Assembly (NCBI GenBank): GCA_910587515.1
Contig: CAJULW010000033.1
Location: forward strand, 165,146-229,145
DNA from: an uncultured Duncaniella sp.
GTDB taxonomy: Bacteria > Bacteroidota > Bacteroidia > Bacteroidales > Muribaculaceae
Length of the DNA: 64,000 nucleotides
Direction of reading: 5' to 3'
Numbering within the stretch: position 1 is the first letter of the stretch; each line of letters opens with the position of its first letter. Positions 1 through 8,987 of the stretch are shown here, piece after piece. Both the position numbers and the translations under genes were made by a program. The notes under the pieces are model-generated. The model saw nothing but the letters and a program-made list of their open reading frames with translations, did not search any database and was not told the DNA's origin.

Positions 1-74
1 TGTTTTTTACGGCTCCTATACCTGAAGACATGGAAATTCTTATAGACCGGTGGCGGACATATAGCGCGCGGTAA
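1..74 (+). CDS. 3' end of an unidentified coding region (partial)
   Basis: One frame is open from the left window edge to a TAA at 72-74 and encodes a plausible soluble C-terminus (…PEDMEILIDRWRTYSAR). The other two forward frames stop earlier. Only about 23 residues are visible, so the family cannot be named. It would lie about 75 bases before ftsX, with the ftsX promoter between them. It may equally be a chance open frame. Confidence 0.35.
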   Translation, partial: FFTAPIPEDMEILIDRWRTYSAR

Positions 75-127
75 AATAAAAATGTTAAAATAGAGTTAAA
101 AGGCTTGACAGGGCTATAACGTGATTG

Positions 128-135
128 TAACTTTG
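128..135 (+). promoter_or_regulatory. -7 element of the ftsX promoter
   Basis: TAACTTTG matches the Bacteroidetes -7 consensus TAnnTTTG exactly. A TTGACA-like stretch about 21 bases upstream could serve as the -33 region. It places the transcript start around 140, just before the ftsX ATG at 152. Confidence 0.6.
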
Positions 136-151
136 TACCTTATTAATTATC

Positions 152-1030
152 ATGGCAAAAAGGCGTCATAATATAATACCATTGTTCACCACGCGAGCAA
201 CCGCGATCGTGTCGGTCGCTTTGGTGCTTTTCATCCTTGGAATAGCCTCTCTTATAGGTGTGGCGACACATAAAGTAACAGACGGTATAAAGGAAAAAAT
301 GGGATTCGTCATTTTGTTTAATGACGATACGACTGTTTCTGATATTGAAATGGTGAAGAAAATATTGGTTAAGGAGCCAGCGGTTGCTTCGATGGTATAT
401 TCGTCACCGGAAGTAGTCCTCGGTCGATGGCAGAAAATGATCGGGGAGGATGAAGATATAGTAAAGCTTGCCGGCATAAATCCATTTGTCGGGGAACTTG
501 AAGTTAGAGTCGGAAAAAACTATGCATGTTCCGACAGCATAGACCGTATCACCGGTAGCGTCATGCTCCTTCCGCAGGTAAGCGAGGTTAAAATCCACAC
601 CGAACTTGTCGATAGGGTAAACGCTACGTTGCGTAGTGTTACTTTCGGATTATTGAGTGTGGCGGTAGCTCTCCTCATTGTGTCGTTTGTGTTGATATTC
701 AACACAGTCAGATTGTCGGTCTATGCCCGTAGATTTACAATCCACACGATGCAGCTTGTCGGAGCGACAGCGGGGTTTGTACGTCGGCCATTTCTTAGGG
801 ATAATCTTATAAACGGGCTTGTTGCAGGTTTGATCGCATCCGGAGTCATTTTTGCTATGACATACTATTGCCGTACGCTCGGAAGTTCAGTGGCGGAGGT
901 TATTGCATGGCAGGACATGTTTCCTGTAGCCGGATGTTTGATCCTGATAGGAATGCTGATATGTTTTGTGGCGGCTATTTTTGCTACAAACCGCTATCTG
1001 CGTCTGTCATACGATGAAATGTTTAAATAA
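152..1030 (+). CDS. ftsX: Cell division protein FtsX
   Basis: FtsX is the membrane half of the FtsEX ABC-type complex, which sits at the division septum and controls peptidoglycan hydrolases. The 292-residue product has the family layout: a membrane segment at about residues 17-40, an extracytoplasmic domain of about 120 residues, then three more membrane segments (about 164-186, 215-240, 255-280). The cytoplasmic loop after the second segment carries a conserved-looking RLSVYARRFTIHTMQLVGAT stretch. ftsE is not adjacent here, which is common in Bacteroidetes. The ATG follows a TAACTTTG promoter by about 17 bases. It starts a run of same-strand genes reaching about 4.6 kb. Confidence 0.93.
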   Translation: MAKRRHNIIPLFTTRATAIVSVALVLFILGIASLIGVATHKVTDGIKEKMGFVILFNDDTTVSDIEMVKKILVKEPAVASMVYSSPEVVLGRWQKMIGEDEDIVKLAGINPFVGELEVRVGKNYACSDSIDRITGSVMLLPQVSEVKIHTELVDRVNATLRSVTFGLLSVAVALLIVSFVLIFNTVRLSVYARRFTIHTMQLVGATAGFVRRPFLRDNLINGLVAGLIASGVIFAMTYYCRTLGSSVAEVIAWQDMFPVAGCLILIGMLICFVAAIFATNRYLRLSYDEMFK

Positions 1031-1041
1031 CTTGTTTGATA

Positions 1042-1329
1042 ATGGCAAATAAAACCATTCGTAAACAGAACGGAGAAAAAGGCTCTGAACTTATCCAGGA
1101 GTCCCATAGCCAACTTCCGCTTCTGAAAAAAAATTTTATACTCATGGCCGTGGCCGGAGTGATGATCGTGCTCGGATTCTGTCTGATGGCCGGAGAGGCT
1201 ACCGGATGGGATTCGTTCAATCCCGATATATTTTCTGTGCGTCGTATTGTTGTGGGGCCTACTATAGCCTTCCTAGGTTTCATATTCATGGGATTTGCTA
1301 TAATGTATAATCCTGAAAAGAAGGATTAG
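1042..1329 (+). CDS. DUF3098 family small membrane protein
   Basis: A 95-residue protein with a charged N-terminus and two membrane-spanning segments (about residues 28-48 and 66-86). Its size, topology and place between ftsX and uppP match the DUF3098 family, a Bacteroidetes protein that repeatedly occurs in this neighbourhood; its function is unknown. I chose the ATG at 1042 over the TTG at 1036 two codons upstream. The gene begins 11 bases after ftsX and ends 5 bases before uppP, so it is surely co-transcribed and may be linked to envelope growth. Confidence 0.85.
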   Translation: MANKTIRKQNGEKGSELIQESHSQLPLLKKNFILMAVAGVMIVLGFCLMAGEATGWDSFNPDIFSVRRIVVGPTIAFLGFIFMGFAIMYNPEKKD

Positions 1330-1334
1330 AATTT

Positions 1335-2153
1335 ATGGATTGGATTGATGCATTGATACTTGGCATAGTTCAAGGTCTTGCCGAATATCTTCCGGTCAGC
1401 AGCAGTGGCCATTTGGAGATTTGTCGTGAGATACTTGGGCTTAAACTCCAAGGGGCGGATGCCCTTGAGTTCGATATAATGTTACATGTCGCGACAGTTC
1501 TGAGCACGATTGTTGTGTTATGGAATGAATTTGTTCCGTTATGTAAGTCGTTTTTTACGATTGCACGTGATGACAAATTTTTTTACGTATGTAAGATACT
1601 TCTTTCATGTATCCCTGTAGCTATTGTTGGAATCTTTTTTAAGGATTTTGTGGAGCGGTTTTTCGGATCGGGCCTTTTGGTAGTAGGTATATGTCTACTG
1701 ATTACAGCGGTTCTGCTGACATTTGCCTATATGTTCAGAAATCCACAGCATGAACGGATCGAAGGCGTAAAAGGACATGATATAACATGGCTTGACGCCT
1801 TGATTATAGGTTGCGCACAGGCAGTCGCTGTTCTTCCAGGTCTCAGTCGTTCAGGCACTACCATAGCGACCGGATTGCTTCTTGGTGATAAGCGCGACAA
1901 AATCGCACAGTTTTCGTTTTTCATGGTAATTATCCCTATCCTTGGAGAGGCTCTTTTGAGTGTGAAAGACCTTATAGGAGGAGAGGGTGTAGGCGAAAAC
2001 ATAGGGACATTTCCTCTTGTCATAGGATTCCTGTCTTCATTTATAGTGGGATGTCTTGCTTGTAAATGGATGATAAATATCGTGAAAAAAGGCAAACTTA
2101 TCTGGTTTGCGGTTTATTGTATGTTTGCAGGTATTTTATGCCTTCTTTGGTAA
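1335..2153 (+). CDS. uppP: Undecaprenyl-diphosphate phosphatase UppP (BacA)
   Basis: This integral membrane enzyme dephosphorylates undecaprenyl diphosphate to recycle the lipid carrier for peptidoglycan and other surface polymers. The 272-residue length is typical. Both signature regions are present: Glu17 followed by VSSSGHLEI near residue 21, and LPGLSRSGTTIATGLLLG near residue 170. The rest is a series of hydrophobic helices. It overlaps nothing but is packed 5 bases from the DUF3098 gene and a few bases from truB, so it belongs to the ftsX operon. Confidence 0.95.
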   Translation: MDWIDALILGIVQGLAEYLPVSSSGHLEICREILGLKLQGADALEFDIMLHVATVLSTIVVLWNEFVPLCKSFFTIARDDKFFYVCKILLSCIPVAIVGIFFKDFVERFFGSGLLVVGICLLITAVLLTFAYMFRNPQHERIEGVKGHDITWLDALIIGCAQAVAVLPGLSRSGTTIATGLLLGDKRDKIAQFSFFMVIIPILGEALLSVKDLIGGEGVGENIGTFPLVIGFLSSFIVGCLACKWMINIVKKGKLIWFAVYCMFAGILCLLW

Positions 2154-2165
2154 AACTTGTCAGAT

Positions 2166-2897
2166 ATGGATTTTGTCACGGGGGAAATTTTATATATAGA
2201 CAAGCCACTTGAATGGACCTCTTTCGATGTTGTAAAAAGGATCCGTGGAGTATTGCTTCATAGGCTTCGTTGTAAAAAATTCAAGGTTGGACATGCAGGG
2301 ACTCTTGATCCGCTTGCCACAGGGGTAATGGTTGTCGTTACCGGACGCGCTACCAAACTTATCGAGTCGCTCCAGGCTGGAGTAAAGGAATATGTCGCTA
2401 CCGTTAAACTTGGAGCCACTACGCCATCGTTTGATCTTGAAACTGAAATTGACGCTACATATCCGGTAGGTCATATCGACCGTAAGCTTATTGAAGAAGC
2501 ACTTACACGTTTTACCGGACGTATCGAACAAGTGCCACCATCGTTTTCAGCTTGTAAGGTAGACGGGAAAAGAGCATATAAAATGGCACGAAAGGGTCAT
2601 GAAGTCCAGTTGAAGCCTAAAGTACTTGTTATCGATGAAATAGAATTGCTTGATTTTGACCCAAGCGATATGACCCTTGTTCTAAGGATTGTGTGTAGCA
2701 AAGGTACGTACATAAGAGCGCTTGCGCGTGACATCGGTTCAGCCCTTAATTCCGGTGCGCATCTTGTGGCTTTACGTCGTACGCGCGTTGGAGACGCTTC
2801 GATCGACCGGTGTCTCAGTGTTGACCAAGCGGTCGATCTCATCCGCAATGCGGAAATCACTTTCCCTGATAGCTGGGAGAGTGGAAAGGAAAATTAA
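2166..2897 (+). CDS. truB: tRNA pseudouridine(55) synthase TruB
   Basis: TruB isomerises U55 in the T-loop of tRNAs. The catalytic motif GHAGTLDPLATG, with the nucleophilic Asp, is present about 45 residues in, and a KGTYIRALARDIG motif lies in the second half. I start at the ATG at 2166; a TTG at 2157 is in frame but adds only three residues. The gene follows uppP by about a dozen bases. With queA downstream it makes a tRNA-modification pair inside an otherwise envelope-related operon. Confidence 0.95.
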   Translation: MDFVTGEILYIDKPLEWTSFDVVKRIRGVLLHRLRCKKFKVGHAGTLDPLATGVMVVVTGRATKLIESLQAGVKEYVATVKLGATTPSFDLETEIDATYPVGHIDRKLIEEALTRFTGRIEQVPPSFSACKVDGKRAYKMARKGHEVQLKPKVLVIDEIELLDFDPSDMTLVLRIVCSKGTYIRALARDIGSALNSGAHLVALRRTRVGDASIDRCLSVDQAVDLIRNAEITFPDSWESGKEN

Positions 2898-2956
2898 ATA
2901 GGAAAATTAGTTTTAGGGAGTCTTTTGACACTCCTTCTGATAAATAATAAACAAGG

Positions 2957-4009
2957 ATGAAGCTTTCTCAATTCAAATTCCGTCTGCCGGACGAACTTAT
3001 CGCACAGCGTCCCAATCCCGAACGCGATCAGTCAAGGATGATGGTTGTTAACCGTAACACAGGCGAGATCGAGCATAAAATCTTCAAAGACATCATCGAT
3101 TATTTTGATGATGGCGACCTCTTCGTCTATAATGACACAATGGTCTTTCCTGCTCGTCTTTACGGAAATAAGGAAAAAACCGGTGCGCGCATCGAAGTCT
3201 TCTTGCTTCGTGAGCTAAGCGCGGAGAATAAACTTTGGGACGTGCTTGTCGAACCGGCCAGAAAGATCCGTATCGGAAACAAACTCTACTTTGGTGACGA
3301 CGAGTCGATGGTCGCAGAAGTCATCGACAATACGACATCCCGCGGACGCACACTGCGTTTCCTATATGACGGCACACATGAAGAGTTTAAAAAAGAGTTG
3401 TATAAACTGGGTACGACCCCGCTGCCATACTATATAGACCGTGAGCCAGACGAAGAAGACGCTGAACGCTATCAGACCATTTTTGCCCGTAAAGAAGGGG
3501 CTGTGATTGTCCCTGGCGCCGGTTTGCATTTTTCTCGTGAACTACTCAAGCGTCTTGAAATTAAGGGCGTCAACCAGGGTTTTATCACCATACATAGTGG
3601 ACTTGGTAATTATCGTGAGATTGATGTCGAAGACCTGACTAAGCACCGTATGGATTCCGAGGAAATGGAAGCCACCCAGGAGCTCGTCGACCTTGTTAAT
3701 GACACCAAAGATAGAAGCAACAAGGTTTGTGCGGTTGGCACATCTGTATTAAGGGCTATCGCAAGCTCCGTAAGCATGGGTGAACACATGAAGACATATA
3801 CGGGATGGACAAACAAATTCATATTCCCACCCTACGATTTCAATGTCACAGACGCTCTTGTGTCAAATTTCCATCTTCCATATTCGACCATGTTGATGAT
3901 GGTTGCGGCATTTGGCGGATACGACCTTGTAATGGACGCATATAAAAAAGCCGTCAAGGAAGGATATAAATTCGGTGTCTATGGTGACGCGATGCTTATT
4001 GTATCATAA
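2957..4009 (+). CDS. queA: S-adenosylmethionine:tRNA ribosyltransferase-isomerase QueA
   Basis: QueA transfers and isomerises the ribosyl part of SAM to 7-aminomethyl-7-deazaguanine in tRNA, giving epoxyqueuosine, the next-to-last step of queuosine synthesis. The product has 350 residues, as usual. It begins with the family's typical MKLSQFKFRLPDELIAQRP and contains HSGLGNYREI and the C-terminal SNFHLPYSTMLMMVAAFGG block. It lies 59 bases after truB on the same strand. No other queuosine gene is in the window. Confidence 0.96.
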   Translation: MKLSQFKFRLPDELIAQRPNPERDQSRMMVVNRNTGEIEHKIFKDIIDYFDDGDLFVYNDTMVFPARLYGNKEKTGARIEVFLLRELSAENKLWDVLVEPARKIRIGNKLYFGDDESMVAEVIDNTTSRGRTLRFLYDGTHEEFKKELYKLGTTPLPYYIDREPDEEDAERYQTIFARKEGAVIVPGAGLHFSRELLKRLEIKGVNQGFITIHSGLGNYREIDVEDLTKHRMDSEEMEATQELVDLVNDTKDRSNKVCAVGTSVLRAIASSVSMGEHMKTYTGWTNKFIFPPYDFNVTDALVSNFHLPYSTMLMMVAAFGGYDLVMDAYKKAVKEGYKFGVYGDAMLIVS

Positions 4010-4018
4010 CAACTTGTT

Positions 4019-4630
4019 TTGGCTGGCTATTTAACAATATCGCAGCAGAGTGAAGCGGCTTTTCGTGAAAAAATGAGCCGCTTCATCTCTTTTGCCATAC
4101 CGGTTTCGACTGCTTTAGAGGCAAAAGAATATATCGCGCTCTACACTAATGAATATCATGACGCACGTCATGTATGCTGGGCTTACATGATAGGCTCGGA
4201 AAGAAAAGAATTTTTATCATCTGACAACGGGGAGCCGTCTGGAACAGCCGGCAAACCGATTCTTGGACAGATCAACTCATTCGGGCTTACGAATATTGTG
4301 ATAATAGTCGTGAGATATTTCGGAGGAATCAAACTCGGAACCTCAGGCCTGATCGCTGCTTACCGCGAGTCCGCTCGTCTTGCGATAGAAGCAGCCGAAA
4401 TCATCGAGGGGAGGGACATGACCGAAATGAGTTTCACTTTCCCTTATCTTGCAATGAACGATGTGATGAAACTTCTTAAGGCGCAAAACACCCCTGGATC
4501 TGCCGAAACCGTTCGCATATTGTCACAACATTTCGACAATACCTGCATGGTCACCATATCGCTTCCTCTCGATATGCTTCCGGAATTGACCGGACGCATA
4601 TCTGCGATCTCAGGGACATCCATTAAATGA
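4019..4630 (+). CDS. IMPACT family protein (YigZ-like)
   Basis: A 203-residue protein of the YigZ/IMPACT family, of uncertain biochemical role. The N-terminal domain carries the family's DARHVCWAYMIG and DNGEPSGTAGKPIL motifs and RYFGGIKLGTSGL; the C-terminal part corresponds to the small DUF1949 domain. The only start that keeps the conserved N-terminal strand is a TTG at 4019; the first ATG (4073) would remove about 18 residues, so TTG is preferred. It starts 9 bases after queA and converges with rsgA, whose stop is 11 bases away. Confidence 0.88.
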   Translation: MAGYLTISQQSEAAFREKMSRFISFAIPVSTALEAKEYIALYTNEYHDARHVCWAYMIGSERKEFLSSDNGEPSGTAGKPILGQINSFGLTNIVIIVVRYFGGIKLGTSGLIAAYRESARLAIEAAEIIEGRDMTEMSFTFPYLAMNDVMKLLKAQNTPGSAETVRILSQHFDNTCMVTISLPLDMLPELTGRISAISGTSIK

Positions 4631-4641
4631 ACATTTCAATT

Positions 4642-5595
4642 TTAATACCCTTTGCGGTATTTGTCATCGTCGGAGTCTTCGAGGATAGACAGATAAGAAT
4701 TATAACGTGATTCCGATATAAGGTGATTTTCTAAAGCCGCTTTTACGGCACATCCTGGTTCGCATGTGTGAGTGCAATCTCCGTAGCGACATGCACTTCC
4801 GGTTTTAAATATCTCAGGGAAAAAATGGCTCACTTCGTGTCGGTCGAACTCAAGCGTGCCGAATCCTTTTACACCGGGAGTGTCTATTATATAAGATTTC
4901 TTTTCAATATCCGGTATTTCGAACATCTCAGAAAAAGTGGTCGTATGCATCCCCGTATCGTGGGTCTCGGATATTTCGGCTGTCGATAGCGAAAGTCCGG
5001 GAATGAGATCGTTTATCAATGTCGACTTTCCGACACCGGAATTTCCTGAAAACAATGTGGTTTTGCCTTCAAGCGTCTTACGCAAATCTGCGATTCCTTC
5101 TCCTGTTTTGGCAGATAACTTTAACACAGGATAGCCAATGGATTTATAGAGATACGTTACCGCGTCAAGATATTCGATTGCTTCCAGGTCATCTTTGATC
5201 AGATCTATTTTGTTTATTACGATCACGGCTTCCACCCTATATGCCTCGGCCGTAGCGAGAAAACGGTCGATAAAAGTTGTTGAGGTTGAAGGATGGAAGA
5301 GAGTGACAATAAGACAGACTTGATCAAGATTGGCAGCTATTATGTGGCCTTGTTTTGACAGATTGCTCGCTTTGCGGATTATATAGTTACGTCTCGGCTC
5401 AATAGATACGATATAATTGGTTTCGTCGATACCTCCGCTTATTGTCACACGGTCACCGACCGCTATTGGATTGGTGGTGCGTATTCCTTTTAGGCGGAAA
5501 TTCCCTTTTATTTTGCAATTCACGTCACGATAATCATCCGTACGGACGATGTAGCTGCTGCCTGTATTTTTTACGACTGTACCTGTCATGATCAT
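4642..5595 (-). CDS. rsgA: Ribosome small subunit-dependent GTPase RsgA
   Basis: RsgA is a circularly permuted GTPase that checks late 30S subunit maturation. The 317-residue product has an N-terminal OB-fold (about 1-75), the G4 motif NKID ahead of the P-loop GNSGVGKSTLIN (the permutation), DTPG, and a C-terminal zinc region rich in Cys/His (SACRYGDCTHTCEPGCAV). It overlaps the stop of the upstream TPR gene by four bases, indicating translational coupling; an ATG two codons in is an alternative start. Confidence 0.95.
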   Translation of the reverse strand: MIMTGTVVKNTGSSYIVRTDDYRDVNCKIKGNFRLKGIRTTNPIAVGDRVTISGGIDETNYIVSIEPRRNYIIRKASNLSKQGHIIAANLDQVCLIVTLFHPSTSTTFIDRFLATAEAYRVEAVIVINKIDLIKDDLEAIEYLDAVTYLYKSIGYPVLKLSAKTGEGIADLRKTLEGKTTLFSGNSGVGKSTLINDLIPGLSLSTAEISETHDTGMHTTTFSEMFEIPDIEKKSYIIDTPGVKGFGTLEFDRHEVSHFFPEIFKTGSACRYGDCTHTCEPGCAVKAALENHLISESRYNSYLSILEDSDDDKYRKGY

Positions 5596-6452
5596 TTACC
5601 TAAGAATTGTTGTGCCCTTTGGGGTGCTATGCCGAGTCCGACCGCTTTTTGGGCGTCAGCTCTGGCGTCATCAGGGCGGAATCTCATCTTGTTTAGTGCG
5701 GCACGGTAGAGGTAGAGCTCACCGTCATCCGGATTAAGTTCCAAAGCGGAATTTATATCGTCCGACGCATCCTGTAGATTTCCTGAAAGAAGATGGCAAT
5801 AGGCTCGCCCCCCGTAATATTCTGATTCTTTGCGTTCTGTAAGGACTCTTGTATAATATGGAATCGCTCCGTTGAAATCTCCGGTCCCGCTAAGTACAGA
5901 TGCTCCCGCTATGTTTGTTTCTATGTCTTTGGGGAAATTCTTTTCCATAAATTCGAAATCCGCTTTCGCGGTTTTGAAATCATGTTTGCGAAGAGCTATA
6001 AGACACCGGTGTAGGCGAGGCGTCGTCACCATTGAATCCAATTCGAGAATAAGACAGTAATCCTTGTATGCCTCGTCTTCATATCCGTTGGCAGACAAAA
6101 CTTTGGCTCGATTGCTTAGAATTGTCACTGATGCCGGAGCCATAATATGAGCATCTGTTAGAGTTGCGATTGCAAGCGAATCCTGACCCATGTTGAAACG
6201 TATCATACCGAGATTTGACATAAGCAATACGTTTGACGGATTGGCAGGTTCCATCTTGAGTGCTGCGAGAATAGCTCTTTCTGCCTCTCTCCATTTACCC
6301 TCTCCACAGGCTTTGTCTGCGTCTTCTACTTTTTTCATATAAGGAGAGTCGTCTGACTTGTTTATGGTAACAGCCAAGACATTTTCGGGCATAATCCAGA
6401 TGAGAAAGAGTATCAATGCGATGCGGTGTAAACATTTTGTTGTCCGTTTCAT
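5592..6452 (-). CDS. TPR-repeat protein with signal peptide
   Basis: A 286-residue protein with an N-terminal hydrophobic segment (about residues 9-27, ending near VLA) that looks like a signal peptide, so it is probably periplasmic. The remainder reads as consecutive tetratricopeptide repeats: ALKMEPANPSNVLLMSNLGMI, then units near residues 80, 115, 185, 220 and 250 with the typical Ala/Gly/Tyr spacing (for instance SALELNPDDGELYLYRAALN). TPRs bind protein partners; the partner is not evident. It is upstream of and overlapping rsgA by four bases. Confidence 0.8.
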   Translation of the reverse strand: MKRTTKCLHRIALILFLIWIMPENVLAVTINKSDDSPYMKKVEDADKACGEGKWREAERAILAALKMEPANPSNVLLMSNLGMIRFNMGQDSLAIATLTDAHIMAPASVTILSNRAKVLSANGYEDEAYKDYCLILELDSMVTTPRLHRCLIALRKHDFKTAKADFEFMEKNFPKDIETNIAGASVLSGTGDFNGAIPYYTRVLTERKESEYYGGRAYCHLLSGNLQDASDDINSALELNPDDGELYLYRAALNKMRFRPDDARADAQKAVGLGIAPQRAQQFLGK

Positions 6453-6482
6453 GTTTATGGAGAGGAATATTGTGACAGTAAT

Positions 6483-7328
6483 TTATAATTCCGACAGATT
6501 GTTGCGGTAATCACGTGGAGACATGCCAGTGAGATGCTTGAAATATTTTCCGAAAAAAGATTGATTGGAGAAATTCAGGGCAAGACTGATCTCCTGTATA
6601 TTCATCCCTGTTGTCCTCAACAAAAGCTTTGCTTCAAGTATGACACGATGGTCAATCCATTCACCGGCTGTCTTGCCGCTTATCTCTTTCAAGACAGCAG
6701 AGAGATGCTTCGGTGTGACAAACAGTTTTTCAGCATAGAAATTGACCGCACGCTCGGTTCTGAAATGAAGCTCGATAAGATCTATGAAATTAGCTAAAAG
6801 CTCCTCGCGTCGCGAATGATGCTTTGTGTTGTTAGCCCGTGATGCATATATGCCGAGTGTATTATAGAACAACAGCTCGCACAACGCACCGAGAGCCATA
6901 TTGTTAAAAAGACGGTTCTCGAATTGAATTTGCCTCTGTAACATCTCATAAATCAGTGTTTGGGCATCCAATTCGTCCGGAGTTATCTGTATTACGGGGT
7001 TTGCGTTATAGTGAATGCTATAAGGTATGAGATAGTGCAGAGACGGAATAAGTTCGTTTACAGTATCCTCTTCTACGACGATGAAAAAACCTTCGAAATC
7101 TTCGCTTTCTTTACATTGGCTTATTATGTGGCCTGGACGTAGAACCATTATCGAATTAGGTCCCATTTGGCGTGGAGCCACGTCTATTATAGCTGATATT
7201 TCACCTTTTTTACATACGGCAAGCAACATACTGTCAAGTCTGGACGGAAATGTGACAGTTTGAATTTCAGCGAGTGAACGAAAAACGCTTATAGATTCGG
7301 AAGGATGCTTTTTTAGTGCTGGATTCAT
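6483..7328 (-). CDS. AraC family transcriptional regulator
   Basis: A 281-residue regulator. The N-terminal about 160 residues form a cupin-like sensor region of unknown ligand (with a MVLRPGHIIS strand). The C-terminal about 100 residues contain the two helix-turn-helix units of the AraC family: AVNFYAEKLFVTPKHLSAVLKE and INIQEISLALNFSNQSFFGKYFKHLTGMSPRDYR-type sequence. The second matches the family hallmark near the end. It has its own promoter (7366-7373). No obvious target operon is adjacent, as the neighbours are housekeeping genes. Confidence 0.9.
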   Translation of the reverse strand: MNPALKKHPSESISVFRSLAEIQTVTFPSRLDSMLLAVCKKGEISAIIDVAPRQMGPNSIMVLRPGHIISQCKESEDFEGFFIVVEEDTVNELIPSLHYLIPYSIHYNANPVIQITPDELDAQTLIYEMLQRQIQFENRLFNNMALGALCELLFYNTLGIYASRANNTKHHSRREELLANFIDLIELHFRTERAVNFYAEKLFVTPKHLSAVLKEISGKTAGEWIDHRVILEAKLLLRTTGMNIQEISLALNFSNQSFFGKYFKHLTGMSPRDYRNNLSEL

Positions 7329-7365
7329 GCGTAAAGATAATCTTATGTTATCCTTGTTTTCTTTG

Positions 7366-7373
7366 CAAAGTTA
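7366..7373 (-). promoter_or_regulatory. -7 element upstream of the AraC gene
   Basis: Read on the minus strand this is TAACTTTG, an exact TAnnTTTG match, about 40 bases before the AraC start codon. Confidence 0.5.
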
Positions 7374-7517
7374 AGCATTCTTCTCAAAAAAGTGTTCAAT
7401 TTTTCGGTATTGAGGCTCTTTGGTTAACGCATTTTAGAGCGTATTTAACAAATATTTTACCTATAAACCATCCGCATGTTTCGATTTCTTATTTTGCTTT
7501 GGATCGTTTAAACAGGC

Positions 7518-8591
7518 TTATTTTATTCCTCTTCTGTTCAGTTCAGCTTGATATCGACGGGCATTGGCTCTGTGCGTATCGTAATCGGAAGCGAAATTGT
7601 GATAGCCTGAGAAATCTTCTTTAGCGCACATATAGATATAGTTATGCTCAGGGGCATCGAGCACGGCATCCAATGTGGCTCCGGCTGCTATACGAATCGG
7701 GCCTGGAGGCAATCCGGTTACACGATATGTATTGTAAGGCGATTCTATAGATAGATGTTTACCCGTGATCCGTCTGAGAGAGAAATCTCCTGTCGCGAAC
7801 TTTACCGTAGGGTCGGCCTGAAGCTTCATTCCCTTTTTCAGCCGGTTAAGATACAGTCGTGCTACTTGGGGCTTTTCATCGGCTTTAGCTGTTTCCTCCT
7901 CTACTATCGAAGCTATTGTCGCCACTTGCGATGGACTAAGTCCCAGTTGCGACGCTTTGGCTCTACGTTCGGTATTCCAGAAGCGGTTTCTATAGTCAAG
8001 CAACCGTTTCACGACGTTTTCCGGAGATGCGCTCCAATAAAATTCATAACTGTCTGGAATAAAGGCCGCCGGGAAATTCTGGCGTGTAAAGCCATTGTCT
8101 GGCAACACTTCCTCGCAGGCGTCGAGAAATTCTTCAGGTGAACACTGTAATTGGGCGGCTATACGTTGTGACAACTGTTGCATTGTCCGCGTGCCGTTGA
8201 AACGTACCTCTACAGGGGTTTGTCGGCCGAGTGCTATCCTGCGGCTTATGCCGAGTGCGCTTTGACCAGGGGAGACTTTATAGGCTCCCTGCGAGTTTTC
8301 CACATTTCCACCGATGAGTTTCCAGATGATATAGACCCTCGTGCCCATAGATGTTCCGAGATTGGATTTCATTGAATCCTTGACCGCGCTTCGAGAAATG
8401 TTTTTAGGGATATAGATCCATTCGCTTTTCCCGTCGTTTCCCGTATACGGAATAAAAGCGAATCCGATCAATGATCCGCACACAACGACAAATGCTATCG
8501 CTGCAATCAATATTGCGAGCGCGTGACGGTTGGCCCATGAATTTTTCTTTTTTCTGTTTTTGCCTTTTGTGGACTGAGGTCTGTTTGCCAT
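7518..8591 (-). CDS. mltG: Endolytic peptidoglycan transglycosylase MltG
   Basis: MltG is an inner-membrane lytic transglycosylase that cuts nascent glycan strands and sets their length. The product (357 residues from the ATG at 8591) has a basic N-terminus, one membrane segment at about 20-43, and the YceG-like domain. The catalytic-Glu block ASIVEEETAK and the following LYLNRLKKGMKLQADPTVK are present. I prefer the ATG at 8591 because it lies just beyond the stop of the MerR gene (8596) and begins MANRPQS; a longer in-frame start would overlap that gene. Confidence 0.93.
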   Translation of the reverse strand: MANRPQSTKGKNRKKKNSWANRHALAILIAAIAFVVVCGSLIGFAFIPYTGNDGKSEWIYIPKNISRSAVKDSMKSNLGTSMGTRVYIIWKLIGGNVENSQGAYKVSPGQSALGISRRIALGRQTPVEVRFNGTRTMQQLSQRIAAQLQCSPEEFLDACEEVLPDNGFTRQNFPAAFIPDSYEFYWSASPENVVKRLLDYRNRFWNTERRAKASQLGLSPSQVATIASIVEEETAKADEKPQVARLYLNRLKKGMKLQADPTVKFATGDFSLRRITGKHLSIESPYNTYRVTGLPPGPIRIAAGATLDAVLDAPEHNYIYMCAKEDFSGYHNFASDYDTHRANARRYQAELNRRGIK

Positions 8592-8595
8592 GATT

Positions 8596-8934
8596 TCAAC
8601 GTAATTCATGCAGGGAGTCAAGTATCATTTGCAGACGGTCGCGTATCTCCCTGAGCCTTGCGATCGCCTCGTATTTTTTAGTCACTCCGTCTCTGTTATG
8701 TTTTATCTCCTCTTGGGCCGCATCAAGTTTCATACCTTTGTCTTTGACAAGAAAAGCCACCATACGGATGTTTTCTACGTCGCGGGGAGTATAGAATCTC
8801 GTTCCCCGATCGTTACGCTTCGGACTGATTGACGGGAAACAGGTCTCCCAGAAACGCAATGTCGACATAGGAAGCCCGACAATCTCGGATACTTCCCCGA
8901 TCTTATAATATTTCTTGTTTGTGTCCTTCATCAA
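8596..8934 (-). CDS. MerR family transcriptional regulator (short form)
   Basis: A 112-residue protein with an N-terminal MerR winged helix: YYKIGEVSEIVGLPMSTLRFWE, then RFYTPRDVENIRMVAFLV. A C-terminal helix (about 75-110) probably forms the dimerisation coiled coil. No ligand-binding domain or metal-binding cysteines follow, so the inducer cannot be guessed. It is four bases upstream of mltG and presumably co-transcribed with it. Confidence 0.87.
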   Translation of the reverse strand: MMKDTNKKYYKIGEVSEIVGLPMSTLRFWETCFPSISPKRNDRGTRFYTPRDVENIRMVAFLVKDKGMKLDAAQEEIKHNRDGVTKKYEAIARLREIRDRLQMILDSLHELR

Positions 8935-8987
8935 CGATGACGCACTTCATTACGCTAATTAAAACAGCTTTGACTTTTAAACAGCCT